NCBI GenBank assembly: GCA_937891245.1
Contig: CALAGB010000268.1
Span: 1-11,802, forward strand
DNA length: 11,802 nucleotides
Source of the DNA: an uncultured Thermomicrobiales bacterium
GTDB taxonomy: Bacteria; Chloroflexota; Chloroflexia; Thermomicrobiales; Thermomicrobiaceae
Reading direction: 5' to 3'
Shown here: piece by piece, positions 6,714 to 11,802 of the stretch
How positions within the stretch are numbered: the first letter of the stretch is position 1
Layout of the letters: the number at the start of each line of letters is the position of its first letter
Notes under the pieces: model-generated
Told to the model about the DNA's origin: nothing
Database searches by the model: none
What the model saw: only the letters and a program-made list of their open reading frames with translations
Position numbers and translations under genes: made by a program

Positions 6714-7011
6714 CGTTATCTCCGATCGTAAGACGCGACCTGACCGTTCGGTCCACGGCAACGTTGTCCTGGGACCGAATCCGATCAGTGCTCCGGTGAG
6801 ATGTTCGTGCGTCTTACGCGATAACCGGCATGGAACTCTCCGCCTATGGGAACGTCAACACACGTTCCGCCTCGCGGTGTGGCGGATCGAAGGATTGGCT
6901 GCCCAGCATACCACGATCTGACGCCGTTTGATGAGCGGCTGCTCGCCCGGTGGCAACGGACCGATGGGGAGCCCCGGCGCCGGTTTGTCGTTCGATCTGG
7001 CGACGACGCAA
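6714..7011. other. Intergenic region with nested inverted repeats
   Basis: I see no gene in these 298 bases between the MFS hairpin and the DinB-family start. The left part has two nested perfect inverted repeats. The outer arms are CGTAAGACGC (6727-6736) and GCGTCTTACG (6809-6818). The inner arms are TTCGGTCC (6747-6754) and GGACCGAA (6772-6779). The heptamer TCCGATC also occurs twice, at 6721-6727 and 6780-6786. These could form a structured leader or separated operator sites for dinB. No clear -35/-10 pair was found. A minus-strand frame at 6785-7060 has Arg-rich shadow composition and was not accepted. Confidence 0.4.
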
Positions 7012-7045
7012 CGCTGCCGGCGTTCGTGGGACGTCGCCGGCAGCG
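7012..7045 (-). terminator. Strong hairpin after the MFS exporter gene
   Basis: CGCTGCCGGCG (7012-7022) and CGCCGGCAGCG (7035-7045) form a perfect 11-bp stem with a 12-base loop, 18 bases beyond the MFS stop. On the minus strand it is followed by TTGCGTCG, only a trace of a T-tract. The location and strength suit a terminator or a 3'-end stabiliser. Confidence 0.55.
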
Positions 7046-7063
7046 CGTTCTCGAAAACAACAG

Positions 7064-8512
7064 TCAGGCGGGGTGGCGCCGTGCCTGTGGAACCGTTTTG
7101 ACCGCTTCGTTGTGCCGGACCGGGAGGCCGATCGCAGGGATCAGCGCCACGATCGTGATACCGATCGCCCACCAGAACGCTTCCTGGAAGGCGCCGGTCA
7201 TGCCATGGGCGAGCAGAGACTGGAGTGCGACGGCCACGATCGCGGTTCCGAAGGATGCGCCGACCTGCTGCGCGATGCGGGTGTTCATGCTGGCATGGGG
7301 AATGCCGGACGAAGGGATATCCTGATAGGCGACCGACATCGGTGGGATTAGGACTGCGCCGATCCCGAAACCCCGGAAGAGCAGTACCGCGCCGAGCCAC
7401 CAGAGGTTCGTGCTTGGTCCGGCGAACGCGAACGGAGCGGTCGCTACGGCGGCGAGCAGGAAACTGGCGATCGTGACGGTGCGCGCCCCGAACCAATCGA
7501 CGAACTTGCCGACCACGAACCGCGAGGCAAGTGCGCCGACTCCTTGTGGAATCAGCATGAGGCCGGTGTCAAGTACACTCTCGCCTCGCAACTGCTGGTA
7601 GTAGAGTGGCAATAGGAACATCGCCGCATACATCGCCGCGCCAGCCGTGAAGAGGACCGCTGAGGCTGTACCGAGCGAACGCAGTTGCAGCAGCCGGATA
7701 TTGACGATGGGCTGGCGGTCACCGGGTCGCCACGCCCAGGCGACGAAGGCGATCAGCAGCACGATTCCGGCTACGAGCGGGATGAGCACGCCAGCATGGC
7801 CGATACCGCCATCTTCGGCGACGTTTGAGAGTCCAAGGAGGATCCCCGCCAACGCCGGAGCCAGCAGGGCGAGCCCAATAACGTCCAGGCGTGCTCGTTC
7901 CGCCGAGGGGTCGGGGCGGTCGGCCGGCAACAGCCTCCAGGCGAGCACGAGCCCTACCGCGATCACCGGCACATTGACGAGAAACAGCCACCGCCAGCTC
8001 AACCAGTTCAGAATCACACCACCAATGACCGGCCCGAGGATCGGCCCGAGCGCGGCCGGCACGCTGATCGCCGCGATCAGGTTGCTGCTGGCGCGCCCTC
8101 CGGCTGCCCGCACGGCCAGCGTTTGGATCAACGGGAAGATCAGCCCACCACCGAATCCTTGCACAACGCGGAAGGCGATCAGGCTGGTGTCGCTCCACGA
8201 CAGCGCGGACAGAACCGAGCCGATCAGAAAGATCAGCAACGCGACCATCCACATCCGCTTGCCGCCCCAGCGGCGCTCGGCCCAGCCGGTGATCGGAACC
8301 GCGACGGCCAGCGCGAGCAGGTAACCGGTCGTGACCCACTGGATCTTGCCATCCGTTGAGTGCAGTTCGAGGACCAGCGTATGGAGTGCCAGGGTCACCA
8401 TCGTCGCGTCGAGAATCGCCGCGATCCCGCCCACGATGAGTGCGACCAACGCCTTTCGTGCTTCGGGAGTCAGCGCGGTCTCAGCGTCCGCGCGTTCCAC
8501 CATTCCAGCCAT
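7064..8512 (-). CDS. DHA2-type MFS drug exporter (EmrB/QacA-like)
   Basis: A 482-residue inner-membrane transporter with hydrophobic segments across its length, consistent with the 14-helix DHA2 family of proton-driven drug exporters. Family motifs are clear: LDATMVTLALHTL in helix 1 (motif D1-like), WVTTGYLLALAVAVPITGWA then RRWGGKRMW (motif A), RVVQGFGGGLIFPL (motif B with its conserved Arg) and LGPILGPVIGGVI (motif C, the antiporter motif). In helix 1 the acidic residue and in motif B the Arg are the usual proton-coupling positions. The substrate cannot be predicted. The start is the ATG at 8510-8512, 7 bases after GGAGGA; a GTG at 8525-8527 overlaps that site and is unlikely. It is divergent from a tetR gene, and the shared gap carries two matching operator-like sites, so repression by that TetR and induction by a transported compound is the likely logic. 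Confidence 0.93.
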   Translation of the reverse strand: MAGMVERADAETALTPEARKALVALIVGGIAAILDATMVTLALHTLVLELHSTDGKIQWVTTGYLLALAVAVPITGWAERRWGGKRMWMVALLIFLIGSVLSALSWSDTSLIAFRVVQGFGGGLIFPLIQTLAVRAAGGRASSNLIAAISVPAALGPILGPVIGGVILNWLSWRWLFLVNVPVIAVGLVLAWRLLPADRPDPSAERARLDVIGLALLAPALAGILLGLSNVAEDGGIGHAGVLIPLVAGIVLLIAFVAWAWRPGDRQPIVNIRLLQLRSLGTASAVLFTAGAAMYAAMFLLPLYYQQLRGESVLDTGLMLIPQGVGALASRFVVGKFVDWFGARTVTIASFLLAAVATAPFAFAGPSTNLWWLGAVLLFRGFGIGAVLIPPMSVAYQDIPSSGIPHASMNTRIAQQVGASFGTAIVAVALQSLLAHGMTGAFQEAFWWAIGITIVALIPAIGLPVRHNEAVKTVPQARRHPA

Positions 8513-8528
8513 CGATCTATCCTCCACA

Positions 8529-8550
8529 TAAGAGACATATTCATCTCTTA
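8529..8550. promoter_or_regulatory. Operator O1 candidate for TetR, at the MFS start site
   Basis: TAAGAGA (8529-8535) and TCTCTTA (8544-8550) form a perfect inverted repeat with 8 bases between. It falls at the predicted transcription start of the MFS gene. The same AAGAGA-N8-TCTCT pattern is found at 8575-8593. Confidence 0.65.
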
Positions 8551-8576
8551 CGTGAAGAGTGTACGCCCCTTGTCAA
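8548..8576 (-). promoter_or_regulatory. Predicted promoter of the MFS gene
   Basis: A perfect TTGACA on the minus strand (8571-8576) overlaps the -35 of the divergent tetR promoter, since TTGTCAA reads as a -35 on both strands. The best-spaced -10 (8548-8553, ACGTAA, 17-base spacer) is a poor match, so this promoter may be weak or need help. Its -10 touches operator O1. Confidence 0.45.
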
Positions 8577-8598
8577 GAGAGGAGAACCTCTCTAAAAT
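8570..8598 (+). promoter_or_regulatory. Predicted tetR promoter, leaderless start expected
   Basis: TTGTCA (8570-8575) and TAAAAT (8593-8598) are exactly 17 bases apart, each with 5 of 6 consensus matches. The -10 ends 6 bases before the ATG, so the first transcribed base should be at or next to the A of the start codon at 8605. There is no Shine-Dalgarno sequence before this ATG, which agrees with a leaderless mRNA. The spacer is filled by operator O2. Confidence 0.65.
8574..8595. promoter_or_regulatory. Operator O2 candidate for TetR, inside its own promoter
   Basis: AGAGAGG (8576-8582) and CCTCTCT (8587-8593) form a perfect inverted repeat lying between the -35 and -10 of the tetR promoter. 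Aligned with O1 it keeps AAGAGA, the 8-base spacing and TCTCT, at a distance of 45 bases. Binding here would block tetR itself and also cover the MFS -35, so autorepression together with MFS repression is expected. Confidence 0.65.
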
Positions 8599-8604
8599 AA
8601 CGGC

Positions 8605-9231
8605 ATGACGACATCGACCTCAGAACAATCTCCAAAGCGGATCCGCCACCGCCGGCGCGGCGAGCAGCTTGAAGCGGCGCTTCTTGAGGCCGCCCTGAAT
8701 GAATTGATCGACGTTGGCTTCTCGAACCTGACGATGGAATCGGTTGCCGCACGCGCCCACACCGGTATCGCAGTACTGTATCGCCGCTGGGCCAACAAGG
8801 ACGAACTCGTGCTTGCGGCGATCCAGCACTCTCGTCTGGCTCACCCGGTTGCGACCCCCGACACCGGCACCTTGCGTGGCGATCTTCTCGCGCTCCTGAC
8901 CGCCATCAGCGAGGCTCGTGCCACGTTCACCGCCGTTGCCGCCAGTGCGGCCTTTTCCGGGCTCCTGATCGATACCGGTCTGACCCCCGCCCAGGTCCGC
9001 GACAAGCTGCTCGGTGACCAGTCGCTCTGGAGCAATCAGATCCTCTACCGGCATGCCCACGACCGCGGAGAGATCGACCTCGACCGCATCCCACCCGCCG
9101 TCCTCGCCATGCCGTTCGAACTGATGCGCCATGATCTGCTCATGGACCTCAAACCACTCCAAGCGGCCCGCATCAAATCGATCGTAGATGAACTCTTCCT
9201 TCCGCTTGTCCGGAGTTACCAGAGCGGGTAG
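8605..9231 (+). CDS. TetR/AcrR-family transcriptional repressor
   Basis: A 208-residue regulator of normal TetR length. The DNA-binding domain spans about residues 16-70: the first helix QLEAALLEAALNELIDVGF is followed by the helix-turn-helix LTMESVAARAHTGIAVLYRR and WANKDELVLAAI, which is the typical TetR_N ending. The rest (about 80-208) is the all-helical ligand and dimerisation domain, with MPFELMRHDLLMD resembling the TetR_C_11-type group; the ligand is unknown. The gene is divergent from the DHA2 exporter, and the 92-base gap between them has two similar palindromes, so it very probably represses both genes and is released by an exporter substrate. The ATG has no ribosome binding site and lies 6 bases beyond the predicted -10, pointing to leaderless translation. 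Confidence 0.92.
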   Translation: MTTSTSEQSPKRIRHRRRGEQLEAALLEAALNELIDVGFSNLTMESVAARAHTGIAVLYRRWANKDELVLAAIQHSRLAHPVATPDTGTLRGDLLALLTAISEARATFTAVAASAAFSGLLIDTGLTPAQVRDKLLGDQSLWSNQILYRHAHDRGEIDLDRIPPAVLAMPFELMRHDLLMDLKPLQAARIKSIVDELFLPLVRSYQSG

Positions 9232-9243
9232 GGCGACGGCCTC

Positions 9244-9340
9244 GGGCAGTGCCCTCGAACCTTGACGATGCTCATCGTCCGCCCGGCCCGTTCACCGCCG
9301 GGCGCGGTCCGCATCAGCCGATCGTTTGCGCGGCTGATGC
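9244..9340. terminator. Cluster of hairpins downstream of tetR
   Basis: Successive inverted repeats follow the tetR stop. They are GGGC-AGT-GCCC (9244-9254), GACGAT-GCTC-ATCGTC (9264-9279), CGCCCGG-N11-CCGGGCG (9280-9304) and a perfect 10-bp stem GCATCAGCCG/CGGCTGATGC with a 10-base loop (9311-9340). None has a clear T-tract on either strand. The last sits directly after the stop of the S9-peptidase remnant on the minus strand and may be its old terminator, or the block may end tetR transcription, or both. Confidence 0.45.
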
Positions 9341-9341
9341 C

Positions 9342-9452
9342 TCACGCCCCACCGAGCCACTGCTGGTACCAGCTAAGCACCCGGCGGAGGATGTCGCGCT
9401 GGTGGGCGCGTTCGCGGACACCGTGCGGCTCGCTATTTACCAACCTTTTCAT
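9342..9452 (-). pseudogene. Remnant of an S9-family (prolyl oligopeptidase-like) peptidase C-terminus
   Basis: The minus strand reads MKRLVNSEPHGVRERAHQRD followed by ILRRVLSWYQQWLGGA and a TGA at 9342-9344. This resembles the C-terminal end of S9-family serine peptidases, where EPHG carries the catalytic His and is followed by an amphipathic helix of the RERAHQ-D-LRR-L-W type. The residues before EPHG lack the usual strand (of the VELVRYP type) and the nucleophile and Asp regions are absent, so this is a fragment with an internal loss. The frame continues upstream without recognisable similarity into the sigma factor gene. No ribosome binding site was found for the in-frame ATG. The match is from memory of the family and needs a search. 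Confidence 0.5.
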
Positions 9453-9514
9453 GACGTCGAGGATATTAATAGTGTCGACGCTGAACTGGAAGAGGGGATG
9501 GTACTGAGGGCTTG

Positions 9515-10075
9515 ATGGATGAACGCGTCGCGATCGAACATCTCAAACAGGGCAACATTGCTGGATTAGAGATCTTAGTTCAGTTGCATCAGATCCGTGC
9601 TCTTCGAGCAGTGTTCCTCATTACCCAAGACTATGCGCTCGCAGAGGACATCGTGCAATCCGCGTTTGTGCGGGCATTTGAACGAATTCATCAGCTCGAC
9701 CCGGATCGCCCGTTCGGCCCGTGGTTTCTCCGCAGCGTGATCAACGATGCGTTGAAAGCGTCGTCACGCCGCGCTCGGCTCTTTTCGCTGGACCGGTTAG
9801 TTGGAACATTCGACGGGCAGCGATTCGAGACGGGTATGCCCGGCCACTTCGATCATGAGGTCGAGCAATCTATCGAAGCAGTCGAGACCCGCGCGGAGAT
9901 TCAAGCAGCGCTTACTAAGCTGACCGTCGAGCAACGCACCGCCGTGGTTGCTCGCTACTACCTGCAACTAAATGAGACCGAGATGGCCGAGATCATGGGC
10001 TGCGCCCGTGGGACCGTGAAGTGGTATCTCCATCATGCCCGGCGGCGGCTAAAGACGATGCTTCATCCTCTGTGA
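9515..10075 (+). CDS. ECF-type RNA polymerase sigma factor
   Basis: A 186-residue alternative sigma factor with only the two essential domains. Sigma region 2 (about 20-88) shows YALAEDIVQSAFVRAFERI, the core-binding and -10 helix, then FGPWFLRSVINDALKASSRR of region 2.4. Sigma region 4 (about 128-182) shows LTVEQRTAVVARYYLQLNET followed by EMAEIMGCARGTVKWYLHHA, the -35-binding helix-turn-helix. The linker (about 89-127) is fairly long and acidic. The start is the ATG at 9515 with GAGGG 4 bases upstream; a TTG one codon earlier is less likely. The next gene, 50 bases downstream, encodes a single-span membrane protein that is probably its anti-sigma factor. Visible codon use (for example TTA, ATT, CAA) is less GC-rich than in the genes to the left, possibly a sign of different ancestry. 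Confidence 0.93.
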   Translation: MDERVAIEHLKQGNIAGLEILVQLHQIRALRAVFLITQDYALAEDIVQSAFVRAFERIHQLDPDRPFGPWFLRSVINDALKASSRRARLFSLDRLVGTFDGQRFETGMPGHFDHEVEQSIEAVETRAEIQAALTKLTVEQRTAVVARYYLQLNETEMAEIMGCARGTVKWYLHHARRRLKTMLHPL

Positions 10076-10125
10076 GGACGAGGTCCGTAGCGAGCACATG
10101 TGAATTATGAAAAGGAATATCGCCA

Positions 10126-10881
10126 ATGCCGCAGAATCAAACGCGTTTCGTGCTTCTCGATGAGTTCGCTCGCGAAAAGGTTCCCGACGATGTCGACTTG
10201 TGGCCTGAGATCGCACAGATTCTCGTAAGCCACCGGCCGTCACGTACCCAAAATAACCGTGCCCAGCTTTGGCGCGTTACTGTGGCTACTGCCGTACTGC
10301 TTCTCTCCGTCATCGTGCTGTCACCGGCTCGACAAACGATCGCCGACACAATTCAGCACTTCGGCATCGTCGAGACGAATTCCACGACGATCCGCAATGG
10401 TCCGCCCGCTCCTGGGGCGACCGCGGTCGCGGTCCCGGTACCAAGGTATTCACTTGAAGAAGCTCAGAAACAAGTTCCTTACCCGATTCCGCAGCCGTCG
10501 TGGATTCCGGCCGGATTTCATCTCCGAGGTGTGTTCGTGGGCCATGATGGTGTTGTGACCCTATCATACGTTTCTGCTGACTGGCAGGCGAAGGTAAATA
10601 GTGGCGCGTTCGGGCTATCTGTCGGTCCGGGTACGGAGCCAAGCCTTGGCGGAAGCGCCATTCCTACCACGGCGATTCGGCACATAACCGTCAATGGCGC
10701 ACCGGCGATCTACGCCCAGGGGGCCTGGGATCATCAGCCAGACGGCATAACATGGAATGGCGATGCCGACACCATCAGGGTTGCCTGGGCTGCTGACGGT
10801 TTCACGTACGTCCTATCGGGAAGTAAGACCGATCTCGGACGTGATGGCCTGATTCGAATGGCAGAATCGATCCACCCCTAA
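10126..10881 (+). CDS. DUF4367-like membrane protein, probable anti-sigma factor
   Basis: A 251-residue protein with a short N-terminal cytoplasmic part (1-46), one membrane helix (about 47-66, LWRVTVATAVLLLSVIVL) and an exported C-terminal domain. After a Pro/Ala-rich linker (about 91-107) the outer domain has the pattern of DUF4367 proteins: WIPAGFHLRGV (126-136), GVVTLSYVS (142-150), ITVNGAPAIYAQG (187-199), then IRVAWAADGFTYVLSG and a final LIRMAESIHP helix. Topology and position directly after an ECF sigma gene suggest that the first 46 residues hold the sigma factor at the membrane. They show no HxxxCxxC zinc anti-sigma motif, so recognition would be of another type. AAGGA lies about 10 bases before the ATG. 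Direct evidence of sigma binding is lacking. Confidence 0.78.
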   Translation: MPQNQTRFVLLDEFAREKVPDDVDLWPEIAQILVSHRPSRTQNNRAQLWRVTVATAVLLLSVIVLSPARQTIADTIQHFGIVETNSTTIRNGPPAPGATAVAVPVPRYSLEEAQKQVPYPIPQPSWIPAGFHLRGVFVGHDGVVTLSYVSADWQAKVNSGAFGLSVGPGTEPSLGGSAIPTTAIRHITVNGAPAIYAQGAWDHQPDGITWNGDADTIRVAWAADGFTYVLSGSKTDLGRDGLIRMAESIHP

Positions 10882-10939
10882 GATCGCCCATGGTCGATTC
10901 GCGTCAGTCGATGAGTACGAACGATGAAAGGTGTCGTCA

Positions 10940-11802
10940 ATGATTCGGTGGTTGGTAATTGCTGTTGTTGTGCTCTCAGGGTTGGGCTCGGTTCGCTTCG
11001 CATCGGCGGCAGACGATAGCTTTACCGTCGCGCTCTCGCAGGATTCCGGGCCCGCTGGTACGACGGTGACCATCACGGGTCAGGGAGCAGAACCCGCATC
11101 ACCTATATACGTCCTCTGGACCCCGTGGTTTTCCGGTGAATCCTGCGGGCCGCAACCACGCGACGCGGAGTTGGTCGCGCAGGTATCGGCTGACAGTCAG
11201 GGGACTTTCACCGCTACGCATCATGCTCAGCAGTTACCCAACTACGGCAACGACAGTTGGGCAGGCATTATCTATCTGGCCAAGACGACCGTGGCGGGGA
11301 GCGAAATCACGTCGAATTACGTTTGCTTCCACTTCACTGGAACGGCATCACCGGACGTGCAGTACTTCCCAGAGACCGGGCACTCAGTTGGGCACGGCTT
11401 CCTGCGCTATTGGCAGCAGTTCGGCGGGCTATCGATCTTTGGCTACCCGATTACCGACGAGATGCAAGAGAATGGTCTTACCGTCCAATACTTCGAGCGA
11501 GCGCGCTTCGAATGGCATCCGGGTTCCGATCCAGTTCGCTATGACGTGGAACTAGGACTGGTCGGCGTGGAAGCTGCCCGAACCTTCGGCCTCTATCACA
11601 TCGCGGTCTTCGCACCCTTGTTCGTCCTGCCTGCGACGCCGGCATCACGATCGGACTGCAGCTACTTCGCGGCGACTCAACACAATCTCTGTGGCGGGTT
11701 CCGAGCTTATTGGGAAACGTTCGGTGGGCTCGCGATCTTTGGCTATCCCATTAGCGAGGAGTTCGTGCAGGATCCATCGTCAGGAGTAGTGGTGCAATAC
11801 TT
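10940..11802 (+). CDS. Secreted repeat protein with GGLxIFGYPI repeats (partial, runs off right edge)
   Basis: At least 287 residues with no stop in the window. A signal peptide is clear: MIRWLVIAVVVLSGLGSVRF then ASA, with cleavage expected after residue 23. Residues 24 to about 134 look like a beta-sandwich, with DSGPAGTTVTITGQG typical of Ig-like exported domains, and Cys69 and Cys129 could form a disulfide. Two repeats follow, at 141-193 and from 241. Their 34-residue cores are exactly 100 residues apart and share 19 identical positions, including FGGL-IFGYPI. The second has a Cys pair (240, 251) missing in the first. Such repeats recur in exported Chloroflexota proteins; they recall LGFP-type cell-wall repeats, but this link is uncertain and function is unknown. 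AAAGGTG lies about 7 bases before the ATG. The gene is 58 bases after the anti-sigma candidate, probably the same operon. Confidence 0.85.
   Translation, partial: MIRWLVIAVVVLSGLGSVRFASAADDSFTVALSQDSGPAGTTVTITGQGAEPASPIYVLWTPWFSGESCGPQPRDAELVAQVSADSQGTFTATHHAQQLPNYGNDSWAGIIYLAKTTVAGSEITSNYVCFHFTGTASPDVQYFPETGHSVGHGFLRYWQQFGGLSIFGYPITDEMQENGLTVQYFERARFEWHPGSDPVRYDVELGLVGVEAARTFGLYHIAVFAPLFVLPATPASRSDCSYFAATQHNLCGGFRAYWETFGGLAIFGYPISEEFVQDPSSGVVVQY

Noticed and set aside
6785..7060. 91-codon minus-strand frame between the MFS and DinB-family genes
   Set aside because: It is Arg/Ser-rich, has no recognisable domain, and spans the strong hairpin after the MFS gene.
6855..7496. 213-codon minus-strand frame over the MFS C-terminus
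   Set aside because: It is a shadow of the exporter in another frame, rich in Arg and Pro without hydrophobic segments.
8620..9162. 180-codon minus-strand frame across tetR
   Set aside because: It is antisense to a clear TetR helix-turn-helix protein and has no motif.
9249..9515. 88-codon plus-strand frame between tetR and the sigma factor
   Set aside because: It runs through three hairpins and opposite the S9-like remnant, has no ribosome binding site and no domain.
11136..11555. 139-codon plus-strand frame inside the secreted protein gene
   Set aside because: It is out of frame with the signal-peptide and repeat-bearing reading, which is open to the window edge and has all the recognisable sequence.

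Overview
The window is high-GC bacterial DNA that fits a Chloroflexota bacterium, most likely Thermomicrobia-like. This is an inference from gene content, not a phylogenetic placement. The best pointers are the secreted protein at the right end, whose tandem repeats carry the GGLxIFGYPI core that I associate with Chloroflexota exported proteins, a MEDS-domain sensor coupled to a GAF-LuxR regulator, and an ECF sigma factor paired with a DUF4367-like membrane protein. There are no rRNA or tRNA genes, CRISPR arrays or intact mobile elements.

Layout. 1-645: a decayed ABC exporter on the minus strand, with the ATPase tail abutting the C-terminal part of an FtsX-type permease that carries an in-frame TAA. 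959-1435 (+): cupin. 1477-4046 (-): enoyl-CoA hydratase/isomerase family protein, NmrA-like NAD(P)-binding protein and alpha/beta hydrolase, separated by gaps of 117-182 bases that hold hairpins or promoters. 4382-5996 (-): MEDS protein and GAF-LuxR regulator, overlapping by 8 bases, behind a good sigma70-type promoter with a possible operator on its -10. 6180-6713 (-): DinB-family protein. 7064-8512 (-): DHA2-type MFS exporter, divergent from a TetR repressor (8605-9231, +). 9342-9452 (-): apparent remnant of an S9 peptidase. 9515-11802 (+): ECF sigma factor, DUF4367-like anti-sigma candidate and a secreted repeat protein that runs off the window.

Two regulatory units are clearest. The first is the TetR/MFS divergent pair. 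Its 92-base gap holds two copies of the same operator-like pattern (AAGAGA-N8-TCTCT), 45 bases apart. One fills the spacer of the tetR promoter and the other lies at the predicted MFS start site. The tetR promoter is placed so that transcription should begin at or next to the ATG, which predicts a leaderless mRNA. The second is the sigma/anti-sigma/secreted-protein cluster, a candidate cell-surface stress or envelope signalling unit.

Many minus-strand genes are followed by GC-rich hairpins without a U-tract. Two of these (after dinB and after the MFS gene) share the same stem core. One real gene, the secreted repeat protein at the right edge, has no stop codon in the window. No clearly new defence or mobile system was found.
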